Origin: CAWGGS01 sp963822095
Lineage (GTDB): Bacteria; Desulfobacterota; Desulfobulbia; Desulfobulbales; Desulfocapsaceae
Length of the DNA stretch: 64,000 nucleotides
Direction of reading: 5' to 3'
NCBI GenBank assembly: GCA_963822095.1
Contig: CAWGGS010000049.1
Location: forward strand, 37,829-101,828
Position 1 is the first letter of the stretch. Every line of letters begins with the position of its first letter. The notes under the pieces are model-generated. The model saw only the letters and a program-made list of their open reading frames with translations, ran no database searches and was not told the origin of the DNA. Below are positions 32,812 to 41,448 of the stretch, one piece after another. Both the position numbers and the translations under genes were made by a program.

Positions 32812-35280
32812 ATGGGTATAGCGACCAAACAGCTTGAGGCGATCTTTCAGGAAGTCAACGATCATTTTAAAAGCAGTCAATATGTTTCAATACAGCCGGA
32901 TGCCGGAAACCCTCCGGAAAAATATGAAGTGACCTATACCATAAAAGGCCTTCACCAGAACAAAAAAAATGAAGTGGTTGAGTCGACACGTCATACCATC
33001 GCGATATCCATTCCTTTCGGCTTCCCCCACTTCCCGCCTAATTGTAAACCCATCTCCCCTATATTTCACCCTGATTTTGACCAAGCCGCCATTTGCATAG
33101 GCGATTTCTGGAAAAAGGGCAGCACCGTTTCCAATCTGATCGTTCATATCGCGCAAATGATCTCAGGGAAGATTTTCTCAACAGACAATGCTTTCAACGA
33201 AGAAGCCGTTACCTGGTATAAGCAGCACAGTGACCGCCTTCCTTTCGACTCGGTGGATTTTGACTACGAACCCCATGGTCCGACATCATCTTCTCTGATA
33301 GATTCCTTCGATGAACTGGAGGCCCTTGAAATCGACGTATTCGAAGATCCGGCAGAGGAAACCCCATCCTCCGAGACTCCTGACGTCCCCCTCCCCTCTG
33401 TTCCACAATCTGCTCCTGATATTGATCTCGATCTTTTACAATTAATGGCCAAGCAAAAACGGTATTATTCGCTTTATACCAGGCTCCAATCCATCCCGAC
33501 CGATTTGCTCACCCCATTACTGATTGATCTGAAAGACACGACCCATATCGAACTCACCAAAGCCAAGGAGATCTTTCAACAGGGCCTCGATTTCGAGCTG
33601 CAAGGCCTGAACAAGATGGCATTGGAAAAGTTTCATCTCCTCGCAAACACGGTCACGGATTATCCCGAACTTGAGGAGAAGATTCAACAGGCGGAAGAAT
33701 CCTTGGGTGAACTTGAAGACTTTTCGTATGATCCTAAAGAATTTACCCCTAAGAAAACCCTTTCCACCACTTCGAAATCACCTAAAAAAGATGTGTCGGG
33801 AGAACCAAAAAGCCCCACTTTTTTCACCGAAAAGCCTCTTAAACGAACCCCAATCCTCCCTATTATCATCGCCTGTTCCTCAGCAGTGCTTATAGGAGTC
33901 TTTGTCTTTTTCTTTTACTCCTCCAATGCGCAGTTTAAAAGGGCAGAATCCGCCTATTCCTCATGTAAGGATTCACTAGCCAAAGATAAGTTCAATGATG
34001 CCGACAACATGTGCAACAAAGCTCTCTCTCTTGTCCAAAATATATATCTTTTTAATACGACTGGGAAAACCTCGCTTGCCCGCGATATCAAAACCACTCT
34101 CTCTTCGCAAAAGTTGCGCCAGGGTCTGGCTGGAATGATCCTCGTCAACGGGCATTTCGTCCCCAAAGATGAAAAAGAGGCCTTGACCGCATTCGCCAAA
34201 GAAGCGGATAAAGGCGATTCTGCCATGACCGACCTCTCCTGGAATGAGGCCAAACAGCATTATCAGCTGGCCTTAAACATTATAACCCGAGTCAAGCTCC
34301 TGGCCAAAAACGATGCCCGAAAAGTTGAAAGCGTGCGGAAAAGCCTCCTTCTAGCCGAGGTGAATAGTTACATTATCGAGGGAAAAGAGTATCAAAAAGC
34401 AGGAAAGATAGATCAGGCGGTTTCGATACTTGAAAAGGCTAAGCAAAAAGCCGGGGAGTTGGATGGGGCCGCAAAGGACCCCACACTTAAAGAAATCGAA
34501 CCTCTCCTCTCGTCCGTTCGGTTTCAATCGTTGAGAAAAGAAGCTGATTCCTCCTTTGCCAAAAATCAATGGAAAACTGCTGCGGACAACTATACAAAAG
34601 CCATAGCCCTTGGAAAAAGTCTACCAGCCACCTCTTTTCGGGACGTAACGGAATTAACAGAAAATAAAGCCAAGGCAGTCCTTTATTCTACCATTCAAGA
34701 AGGAAAGGTCGCCTTTGACAACGCCCAGTGGGATAAAGCCATTGCCCTCTACGAATCTGCCATCGACCTCCTTAAAAAAGACAGTGCCATCCTCAAACAG
34801 GCCAGTTCAGAAGAGAACAGGAAAAAACTTGCCAGGATTATGTTAGAGGCCTCAATAATCAGAGATAAGCAGGATGTCGCAAGGGAACTCAAAAACGGCA
34901 ACAATCAAAATGCCATAGACAAACTTGAATCCATTGTCGCGACCATTAAAAAGAGTTCCTTTGACAAGGAGAAATACTTCGCCCGGATAACCACTGACGT
35001 TGAACAACAAATCACCGAAACGAAAGACAAACAGCAAATTTCCGAAGGAATTGACTATCTCCTTAAAAACTATAAAGAAATAATAACAAAATCCTACACT
35101 ATTGCCAAGGATGACTCTTTGACTACCCCCGAAGCAACCTTCGTCAAAAAAATGGGGAAAAAACTTCTTTATAAGTTAGAGTGTACGGATACTGGACAGA
35201 ACAGTCCGCTTAGAATAATAATATACTACAGTTTTGATCCTATGAAAAATAAATGGGAGTTTTACAGCAATCCCCGGTAA
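32812..35280 (+). CDS. Membrane protein with N-terminal E2 (UBC)-like domain and helical repeats
   Basis: 822 residues from ATG 32812; GTG 32803 would add three, and the numbering here counts from that GTG. Residues about 10-140 resemble a ubiquitin-conjugating E2 fold: FPHFPPNCKPISP (flap strand), FHPDFDQAAICIGDFW with HPD in place of HPN and Cys98 in the catalytic-cysteine position, then Trp103 and the helix VSNLIVHIAQMI. An acidic linker follows, then a helical segment (240-300) and one transmembrane helix (351-373). The final 450 residues are TPR or coiled-coil helices. Lysine and arginine before the helix suggest the E2-like part is cytoplasmic and the repeats periplasmic. No E1, ubiquitin-like or JAB-protease gene is nearby. 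Function is unknown. Confidence 0.7.
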   Translation: MGIATKQLEAIFQEVNDHFKSSQYVSIQPDAGNPPEKYEVTYTIKGLHQNKKNEVVESTRHTIAISIPFGFPHFPPNCKPISPIFHPDFDQAAICIGDFWKKGSTVSNLIVHIAQMISGKIFSTDNAFNEEAVTWYKQHSDRLPFDSVDFDYEPHGPTSSSLIDSFDELEALEIDVFEDPAEETPSSETPDVPLPSVPQSAPDIDLDLLQLMAKQKRYYSLYTRLQSIPTDLLTPLLIDLKDTTHIELTKAKEIFQQGLDFELQGLNKMALEKFHLLANTVTDYPELEEKIQQAEESLGELEDFSYDPKEFTPKKTLSTTSKSPKKDVSGEPKSPTFFTEKPLKRTPILPIIIACSSAVLIGVFVFFFYSSNAQFKRAESAYSSCKDSLAKDKFNDADNMCNKALSLVQNIYLFNTTGKTSLARDIKTTLSSQKLRQGLAGMILVNGHFVPKDEKEALTAFAKEADKGDSAMTDLSWNEAKQHYQLALNIITRVKLLAKNDARKVESVRKSLLLAEVNSYIIEGKEYQKAGKIDQAVSILEKAKQKAGELDGAAKDPTLKEIEPLLSSVRFQSLRKEADSSFAKNQWKTAADNYTKAIALGKSLPATSFRDVTELTENKAKAVLYSTIQEGKVAFDNAQWDKAIALYESAIDLLKKDSAILKQASSEENRKKLARIMLEASIIRDKQDVARELKNGNNQNAIDKLESIVATIKKSSFDKEKYFARITTDVEQQITETKDKQQISEGIDYLLKNYKEIITKSYTIAKDDSLTTPEATFVKKMGKKLLYKLECTDTGQNSPLRIIIYYSFDPMKNKWEFYSNPR

Positions 35281-35352
35281 CCAAGCAAAGTATATCGGGA
35301 ACAAGGAGAAAACACCCCATTTTTATGTAATTTTTATCCTTTTCTTTTCCCA

Positions 35353-35595
35353 TCAATGCTCATGATGGTGATGGTGTTCAGATTCTTGAGCAGGTCCACC
35401 TGCCTCCTGCAAGGCCGCGTCCAGCAAATCGTTGACCTTCGACATTGCCTCAATTGCATCTTCTATCAGGGCTGCTATCTTTTCCTGGCCATCTTCCCGG
35501 GCAATATTTGCCCATTTGCGGCATTCTTCACCATGACCAATATTATGCTCAATCCAATGGGGCAACAAGACCCGCAATTTTTCCATCTGTTTCAT
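35353..35595 (-). CDS. Small His-rich-tailed protein linked to CooT
   Basis: 80 residues: a helical body (LRVLLPHWIEHNIGHGEECRKW, IEDAIEAMSKVNDLLDAAL) and a tail with HHHHHEH that would bind nickel or another transition metal. The stop of the cooT-family gene and its ATG share one base (TGATG), so translation is coupled. It is probably a nickel-storage or delivery partner of CooT; this is inferred from the tail and the coupling. It ends convergently with the E2-like gene. Confidence 0.75.
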   Translation of the reverse strand: MKQMEKLRVLLPHWIEHNIGHGEECRKWANIAREDGQEKIAALIEDAIEAMSKVNDLLDAALQEAGGPAQESEHHHHHEH

Positions 35596-35807
35596 CAGAC
35601 TTCTCCGTCCAAGGCTTCTTTTTTATGCAAGAATATCTTACCTGCTAAAAAATCAATATGATCAATCGCCATATTGGTTAATTCCATACTTCCTTCAAAA
35701 AGGGTTTTTATCTTAATCCCCTTCCCCAACACATCCACCCGTGTAACGTTTTCTTTTACCAGCTCGAATTTTCCGTCCTGTTCTACCACGGCACTCATTT
35801 GACACAT
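35595..35807 (-). CDS. CooT-family nickel-binding protein
   Basis: A 70-residue protein beginning MCQMSAVVEQDGKFELV. The N-terminal Met-Cys and small beta fold are typical of CooT, a nickel chaperone for CO dehydrogenase maturation. The start has AAGGAGA upstream; a longer frame to 35903 overlaps kdsD and is unlikely. It follows kdsD and is coupled to the His-rich gene. No cooS or cooC is in the window, so its client may be a hydrogenase, CODH/ACS or a lar-type enzyme. Confidence 0.8.
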   Translation of the reverse strand: MCQMSAVVEQDGKFELVKENVTRVDVLGKGIKIKTLFEGSMELTNMAIDHIDFLAGKIFLHKKEALDGEV

Positions 35808-35829
35808 AATTTTCTCCTTACCTGTTAGC

Positions 35830-36801
35830 CTACAAAAGAAACCTGAATTCACCTTTACCCAAAAGATCATGCAGATGGAGGATTCCTTCAAGTCTTTTTT
35901 CATGGTCTGCTATTGGCAAAACCGTAATTTCATGACGTTGCATGATACTAAGCGCATCTGCCGCACGCTTCTCCTTATCTATGGTTATAGGTTCCGGAGT
36001 CATAATATCTATTGCGCGCAACCTCTCCAACTCCCTGTCTCCAGCAAGAGAGCGACGGATATCCCCATCAGTGACGATGCCGACAATTTGTCCATCCCCA
36101 TTGACGATGATCACGGCTCCGAGATTCTTTGCATTAAGTACCCGAATTGCCGTAAGCGCAGAATCTTCTTTTTCGATAACCGGTATCTGTCCTCCGGTCA
36201 ACATCACTTCAGCAACCTTTACTTTCAATCTTTCGCCCAAGCTACCACCAGGATGATTCTGTCGAAAATCGGACACTTGAAATTTTTTCCTGTTTTGCAG
36301 GACCACAGAAAGAGCATCTCCCATCGCCAAGGTGGCCGTTGTGCTTGCCGTAGGTGCAAGGCCGAGGGGACACGCCTCTCTGGGGACGCCTATATCCAAA
36401 ATGATATCGGAATTCTTGGCCAGTGTGGAACGCATACCTCCTGTCATCGCAATAATTAAATTTCCCCGTTTTTTAAGACTGGTCAGCAGGGAGTTGAGTT
36501 CAAATGTTTCTCCTGAATAGGATATGGCCATAACCACATCTGTTGGCATGACCATCCCAAGGTCACCATGCATTGCCTCCACAGGGTGGAGAAAAAAAGA
36601 TGGGGTTCCGGTACTGTTCATTGTGGCCGATATTTTCTGCCCAATAATCCCGGATTTGCCGATTCCTGTTATCACCAACCTGCTTGGACACTCGACAATG
36701 CGATCCACTGCCTCGACGAATTCCTGACCTATTCGCTGCCTGACGGCCGCCAGACCCTGTTCTTCTATTAAAAAAACCTTCCGTGCTTCCTCAATTGACA
36801 T
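35830..36801 (-). CDS. kdsD: Arabinose-5-phosphate isomerase (KpsF/GutQ family)
   Basis: It interconverts ribulose-5-phosphate and arabinose-5-phosphate, the first step to KDO of lipopolysaccharide. The 323 residues comprise a SIS sugar-isomerase domain (ITGIGKSGIIGQKISATMNSTGTPSFFLHP, SYSGETFEL) and two CBS domains (from about 205; TDGDIRRSL and MTPEPITIDKEK). It has its own promoter upstream and is followed by the cooT pair after about 22 bases. Confidence 0.94.
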   Translation of the reverse strand: MSIEEARKVFLIEEQGLAAVRQRIGQEFVEAVDRIVECPSRLVITGIGKSGIIGQKISATMNSTGTPSFFLHPVEAMHGDLGMVMPTDVVMAISYSGETFELNSLLTSLKKRGNLIIAMTGGMRSTLAKNSDIILDIGVPREACPLGLAPTASTTATLAMGDALSVVLQNRKKFQVSDFRQNHPGGSLGERLKVKVAEVMLTGGQIPVIEKEDSALTAIRVLNAKNLGAVIIVNGDGQIVGIVTDGDIRRSLAGDRELERLRAIDIMTPEPITIDKEKRAADALSIMQRHEITVLPIADHEKRLEGILHLHDLLGKGEFRFLL

Positions 36802-36890
36802 ATATCGATATTTTCCTTTTCCTGGGATAATTTAGATAAAACCTTTTATTCAAACAAAACAGAATACCATATTCTTTTTCGATGTTCCAT

Positions 36891-36919
36891 CATATACCAA
36901 CTCCCAGTTCCGCAGTCAA
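36891..36919 (-). promoter_or_regulatory. Promoter of kdsD-cooT
   Basis: On the minus strand TTGACT (36914-36919) and TATATG (36891-36896) have a 17-base spacer, giving a leader of about 80 bases. Confidence 0.55.
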
Positions 36920-36955
36920 TAACGTGGGGGGATCCCTTGATTCTTGAGTTTCCCC

Positions 36956-36984
36956 TTGACATCGTCATATTATCAGGTCATGAT
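36956..36984 (+). promoter_or_regulatory. Promoter of metK
   Basis: TTGACA (36956-36961) and CATGAT (36979-36984) have a 17-base spacer. The remaining leader of about 90 bases shows no SAM riboswitch that I can recognise. Confidence 0.55.
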
Positions 36985-37083
36985 GATGGAATTTTCCAAT
37001 TTTCAAATTCCTTGCATGATACTTGAATATTTATAAACAAGTAGTTCGTTTTTCGCAGGGTAACGTTATCATGGAGATGTCAA

Positions 37084-38250
37084 ATGTCTAACTATCTATT
37101 TACTTCGGAATCCGTTTCAGAAGGTCATCCCGACAAAGTTGCAGACCAGATTTCCGATGCCATCCTCGATGCCATCCTTGAACAGGATATAAACGCTCGT
37201 GTCGCCTGCGAGACCATGGTCACCACCGGCATGGCCATCATCGCCGGCGAAATTACCACCAATGCCTGGGTCGATCTTCCCGAGGTAGTCCGTCATACCA
37301 TCCGGGATATCGGATACAATTCCTCCGACATGGGATTCGATTGGCAATCATGTGCCGTCCTCTCCTCCATTGACAAGCAATCTTCCGACATCGCCCAGGG
37401 AGTAAATATGGGTACCGGCCTTGACCTCGATCAGGGTGCCGGGGACCAAGGCTTGATGTTCGGATATGCGTGTAACGAGACCGATGTTCTTATGCCGCTG
37501 CCGATAACCCTCGCACATCTTCTCACAAAACAGCAATCCATAGTCCGTAAGGAAAACCGACTTCCCTGGCTTAGGCCTGATGCTAAAAGCCAGGTTACTA
37601 TCGAATATGAAAGAAACATCCCTAAACGCATCGAAGCAGTTGTTTTATCCACCCAGCATAGTGAACAGGTCAGTTATGAGGATTTAAAGGAAGGGGTGAT
37701 GGAGGAAATTCTCAAACCAATACTTCCTCCTGATATGCTGGATGCCAATACTAAATATTTTATTAATCCCACGGGAAGATTCGTCATAGGAGGTCCTGTC
37801 GGGGATTGTGGTGTCACCGGAAGAAAGATAATCGTTGATACCTACGGCGGCAAGGGTTCACATGGCGGCGGAGCCTTTTCAGGAAAGGATCCTTCCAAAG
37901 TCGACAGGTCCTCCTCATATATGGGCCGATATGTAGCAAAAAATATTGTGGCGGCAGGCATTGCTACCGAAGTCGAAGTGCAGATTGCCTATGCCATAGG
38001 TATATCCAAACCGGTTTCGATCAATGTCAACAGCTTCGGTACCGGCAAAATACCCGACAATAAAATCAAAGCCCTTATCTCCGAAATCTTTGACCTACGT
38101 CCCAAGGCTATAATCACAGACCTCGACCTTCTGCGTCCCATCTATCGCGCCACTGCCTCCTATGGCCACTTCGGGCGGAAAAATGAAAATTTCACCTGGG
38201 AAAACACCAATAAAGCTGAAGAGTTACGACAAGCCGCCGGACTGCACTGA
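37084..38250 (+). CDS. metK: S-adenosylmethionine synthase
   Basis: It makes SAM from methionine and ATP. The 388 residues are full-length. They show TSESVSEGHPDKVADQISDA with the catalytic His, GAGDQGLMFGYAC, and the GGPVGDCGVTGRKIIVDTYG glycine-rich loop, and they end in YGHFGRKNENFTWE. GGAGATGTCAA precedes the ATG. It is followed by a terminator and then by a scar of insertion sequences that separates it from ahcY, usually its functional neighbour. Confidence 0.97.
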   Translation: MSNYLFTSESVSEGHPDKVADQISDAILDAILEQDINARVACETMVTTGMAIIAGEITTNAWVDLPEVVRHTIRDIGYNSSDMGFDWQSCAVLSSIDKQSSDIAQGVNMGTGLDLDQGAGDQGLMFGYACNETDVLMPLPITLAHLLTKQQSIVRKENRLPWLRPDAKSQVTIEYERNIPKRIEAVVLSTQHSEQVSYEDLKEGVMEEILKPILPPDMLDANTKYFINPTGRFVIGGPVGDCGVTGRKIIVDTYGGKGSHGGGAFSGKDPSKVDRSSSYMGRYVAKNIVAAGIATEVEVQIAYAIGISKPVSINVNSFGTGKIPDNKIKALISEIFDLRPKAIITDLDLLRPIYRATASYGHFGRKNENFTWENTNKAEELRQAAGLH

Positions 38251-38262
38251 TACCTTATCAAC

Positions 38263-38298
38263 AGGCCCGTCTTTCTAGAAGAGACGGGTCTTTTTTTT
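38263..38298 (+). terminator. Terminator of metK
   Basis: AGGCCCGTCT (38263-38272) pairs with AGACGGGTCT (38282-38291), one G-U, followed by eight T. Confidence 0.9.
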
Positions 38299-38307
38299 AT
38301 TCAACAA

Positions 38308-38703
38308 TTACAGAAATATCTCCTGCTGGTTTGTCTCCAGACGATTACTTTTTCTCACGTGTACTGTACTGCCATTTTTGCATAGCATAGATACAGTCAT
38401 CCTGCACTGGCTCGAAAAAATCTTGCGGATACCTGACCAACTACTATGAATTCCTGTCCCTTCTAATTTGAAGCGGATGTCGTGAACAAGGTGATACGCC
38501 AGGACTGAGATAAACAGATGTCCGGAAACCCGTTTTGCTATCTGATGGTGAACCGGTCGTAGACCGAGCACCGACTTCAGCGAACGAAAAACAGCTTCGA
38601 GGTCTGTCAGCATGGTATAGGTATTCCATAATGTCAACTCATCCCAGGCTGTCTGACTTGTGCGCAGGCAATACACTACTTTGTCTTGATGACCAATCAT
38701 CAC
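38308..38703 (-). pseudogene. IS1634/IS4-type transposase, C-terminal fragment
   Basis: About 131 codons carrying the C-terminal signature of DDE transposases of this group (YTMLTDLEAVFRSLKSVLGL, RVSGHLFISVLAYHLVHDI, VHVRKSNRLETNQQEI). The N-terminal three-quarters of the usual protein are absent and other sequence begins at about 38710, so it is a dead remnant. Terminal inverted repeats were not found. Confidence 0.8.
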
Positions 38704-38804
38704 ATTTTGGTATCCATCCCACCGAAGTATTCAGTATCCTAGGTTGTTGGATATATCAAATGAAAAAGTGCGATTTAGATAGCCAGTAATTTCAAAGTCG
38801 AAAG

Positions 38805-38942
38805 AAGAATTTTGTAGAGCAGCACTTTTGGGCCAGAGGATATTATGGATCGACGGTTGGCAAGGAAGAGGAGCCGTACGAGAATATATCCAAAAGCAGG
38901 AGAAAGAAGATAAACGAATTGAGCAATTAAAACTGTTTTAAA
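38805..38942 (+). pseudogene. IS200/IS605 TnpA (Y1 transposase), frameshifted C-terminal remnant
   Basis: Two frames together give the TnpA tail: HFWARGYYGSTVGKEEE in one and AVREYIQKQEKEDKRIEQ in the next, ending at TAA 38940-38942. The catalytic part is missing. The 3' flank up to about 39040 contains ACCGGC-TTT-GCCGGT (39004-39018), which resembles an IS200-type right-end hairpin. Confidence 0.7.
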
Positions 38943-39194
38943 CGCCAGCCACCTTTAGATAGCTCCTGATTTGCAATCGCTATGAGCGGTTCATATTTTT
39001 CAAGCGACCGGCTTTGCCGGTTGTACATGACTTTTAAGAGCAAGGAGGCTGACCCCCTGTAATGAGAAATTTATGGCAAAAACAGTGTAATTGAGATAGT
39101 ATTGTGCCGAATAAATGACGAGAATCAGCTATATTGGCAGTGCAGTTAGACTCTGCTAAAATAGCTATTACTTATCACTTCCCTTGAACTGCAG

Positions 39195-39307
39195 CCCCCA
39201 ATTTATATAAAAACCTCAGCTTACGGTCATTTTGGGAAAAACGAGCCGGAATTTTCATGGAAAAAACCACTATGGCCGATACTCTCAGGGAAAAAGCAGG
39301 TTTATAA
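39195..39307 (+). pseudogene. 3' remnant of a second, different metK
   Basis: Translation gives PPIYIKTSAYGHFGKNEP, then EFSW, then after a one-base deletion near 39258-39264 the tail TTMADTLREKAGL and a stop at 39305-39307. This is the C-terminus of SAM synthase (compare RPIYRATASYGHFGRKNE in the intact metK at 38140-38190). The wording differs from the local gene, so it is not a simple duplication. It lies 20 bases before ahcY. Confidence 0.8.
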
Positions 39308-39328
39308 TCAGGTATTAAGGAGAGTATT

Positions 39329-40783
39329 ATGTATTCAGACGATAATAAACAAAATTCAGGAAACTGCCTGCCGCTTGATCTTTCACTTCCTTATAAGGTT
39401 GCTGATCTTTCTCTTTCCGGATTTGGCAATAAGGAGATGAGACTTGCCGAAAAGGAGATGCCCGGTCTGATGGCAGTCAGGGAAAAATATGGTCCCCAAA
39501 AGCCTTTAAAGGGTCTAAAGATCATGGGAAGTCTTCACATGACCATACAGACTGCCATGCTGATAGAGACATTAAAGGAACTTGGGGCTGATATTCGCTG
39601 GGCTACCTGCAATATTTTTTCAACCCAGGATCACGCGGCGTCCGCCATTGCAGAAAACGGCTCTGCTGCCGTTTTTGCATGGAAGGGGGAAAACCTTGAA
39701 GAATTCTGGTGGTGCACGGAACAGGCATTGACCTGGCCCGACGGGTCAGGACCGGACCTTATTGTTGATGATGGAGGAGATGCTACTCTCTATGTTCATC
39801 AGGGTGTTGCCGTTGAAAAAGATCCGTCTCTTCTTGAGAAAGAATATGACAGTAAGGACATGCAATGCCTTATAGCGCGTCTGGCTGTCACATATGAAAA
39901 AGATCCTCAGCACTGGACAAATATTGCAAAAAAGATTCGCGGGGTGTCGGAAGAAACAACAACAGGGGTTCACAGATTGTATCATCTTTCCAAAAGTAAA
40001 GAACTGCTTTTTCCGGCTTTTAATGTAAATGATTCTGTAACAAAGTCAAAATTTGATAATCTATATGGTTGCCGTGAATCCCTGGCTGATGGAATTAAGC
40101 GCGCAACAGATGTAATGCTTGCGGGTAAGATTGTTGTTGTATGCGGTTACGGCGATGTGGGAAAAGGATGTGCTGACTCGATGAGAGGTTACGGTTCACG
40201 CGTTATTGTTACCGAGATTGATCCAATCTGCGCTCTTCAGGCTGCAATGGAAGGTTTTCAGGTAATGACTATGGAGGATGCTGCTTCCATCGGTGATATT
40301 TTTGTTACAGCAACAGGGTGCTACCATGTTATTACAGGGGAGCATATGGAAGAGATGAAGGACGAAGCCATTATCTGCAACATAGGGCATTTTGATAACG
40401 AGATTCAAATGACTTACCTTGAAGATAACCCTGAATGTACAAAAGAAAATATCAAACCCCAAGTTGATAAATGGACATTAAAATCAGGTAAATCAATAAT
40501 CGTACTTGCTGAAGGCCGGCTGGTCAACCTCGGATGCGCCACCGGTCATCCCAGTTTTGTAATGAGCAACAGTTTTACCAACCAGTGTCTTGCACAGATT
40601 GAACTGGCTTCAAAGGATTATAAGATAGATGTTTATACTCTTCCCAAAACCCTTGATGAGGAGGTTGCAAGGTTGCATCTAGGCAAACTTGGAGCAAAAA
40701 TGACAAAACTGACTCAATTTCAGGCAGATTATCTGGGCGTCCCGGTCGAAGGTCCTTTTAAACCTGATCATTATAGATATTAG
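39329..40783 (+). CDS. ahcY: Adenosylhomocysteinase
   Basis: It hydrolyses S-adenosylhomocysteine to adenosine and homocysteine and so relieves inhibition of methyltransferases. The 484 residues are full-length: YKVADLSLSGFGNKEMRLAE, HMTIQTAMLIETL, CNIFSTQDHAASAI, the NAD-binding VVCGYGDVGKGCADSMRGYG and the C-terminal KPDHYRY. TTAAGGAGAG precedes the ATG. Third codon positions are visibly richer in A/T than in neighbouring genes, and a foreign metK tail precedes it, so it was probably acquired together with that metK. Confidence 0.96.
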   Translation: MYSDDNKQNSGNCLPLDLSLPYKVADLSLSGFGNKEMRLAEKEMPGLMAVREKYGPQKPLKGLKIMGSLHMTIQTAMLIETLKELGADIRWATCNIFSTQDHAASAIAENGSAAVFAWKGENLEEFWWCTEQALTWPDGSGPDLIVDDGGDATLYVHQGVAVEKDPSLLEKEYDSKDMQCLIARLAVTYEKDPQHWTNIAKKIRGVSEETTTGVHRLYHLSKSKELLFPAFNVNDSVTKSKFDNLYGCRESLADGIKRATDVMLAGKIVVVCGYGDVGKGCADSMRGYGSRVIVTEIDPICALQAAMEGFQVMTMEDAASIGDIFVTATGCYHVITGEHMEEMKDEAIICNIGHFDNEIQMTYLEDNPECTKENIKPQVDKWTLKSGKSIIVLAEGRLVNLGCATGHPSFVMSNSFTNQCLAQIELASKDYKIDVYTLPKTLDEEVARLHLGKLGAKMTKLTQFQADYLGVPVEGPFKPDHYRY

Positions 40784-40791
40784 AAGATATT

Positions 40792-40835
40792 CAAGAAACG
40801 GTTAGGACACTAAACCGTTTCTTGATCTTTATTTT
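40792..40835 (+). terminator. Terminator of ahcY
   Basis: CAAGAAACGGTT (40792-40803) pairs perfectly with AACCGTTTCTTG (40813-40824), followed by ATCTTTATTTT. Confidence 0.85.
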
Positions 40836-40990
40836 GAACTTGCAGTATAAACCCTGCCCCAGTTTTCACCGGGAGGATTTTCCTTAAATTCCTTGCAGTG
40901 TTTTATCATTGTCTTACTTGGTATCTCTCCTGATATTTGGGTCAACCCAACTTTTTGCAAATGATTATCAAACTGCTCTGTAACCAGCAT
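40829..40990 (-). pseudogene. Orphan short frame, probably a gene remnant
   Basis: 53 codons (MLVTEQFDNHLQKVGL... ending NWGRVYTASSK) with protein-like composition but no ribosome-binding site, overlapping the T tract of the ahcY terminator. The frame stays open a little upstream (IFHYIYLQEK) before a stop. I do not recognise the family; it may be the C-terminal end of a decayed gene. Confidence 0.3.
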
Positions 40991-41448
40991 TTTTTCTTGA
41001 AGATAGATATAATGGAATATTAGAAAGATAGAATTTCACTGAGCTTTACAGTGCCATAAAATATTCAGAAACTACCGACAGGAAACCAATACATATTTTG
41101 AGGGTCAAAGCAAAAGCAATGCTCTTGCGGCCCGAGGTCACTCGTAGGAAAAACGATCCAATTGCCCTCTGGTTACTCTAGGCCTGGTCCTCGATTCCAA
41201 TAGTTTTCCCTGGCGGAGCCATGTCTATGAGAGTAATGTATCTGAACCGAATACATTATCGGAGATGCTCCATAAACTTGCCGGAGGGTGTCCCTCTGCA
41301 AGGGCCCAAACCCACTGTAGTTTATGGATGCAGGCATTGCCACTGATGACAATGTCGCCTGGGTGTGAGAAAATCAGTATCCATATCTGATAGAGAGCAG
41401 GGAAAAGCACCGTCAATTTGATCAATGAATCCCAGATAGTATACTTAT
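40991..41448. other. Degenerate region with no intact gene
   Basis: Between the orphan frame and the birA remnant I see only broken frames. The longest, on the minus strand at 41225-41476, reads VWALAEGHPPASLWSISD near its end and could be a decayed gene downstream of birA; its family is unknown. Confidence 0.4.

Noticed and set aside
35595..35903. Long form of the cooT-family gene
   Set aside because: The extension overlaps kdsD, and the Met-Cys start at 35807 has a perfect AAGGAGA site; the conserved family begins there.
36985..37083. SAM or SAH riboswitch in the metK leader
   Set aside because: The leader after the promoter is under 100 bases and shows no recognisable SAM or SAH aptamer core or terminator.
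38535..38789. An 84-codon plus-strand frame in the IS scar
   Set aside because: It is mostly antisense to the IS1634-type fragment and crosses the junction between unrelated remnants.
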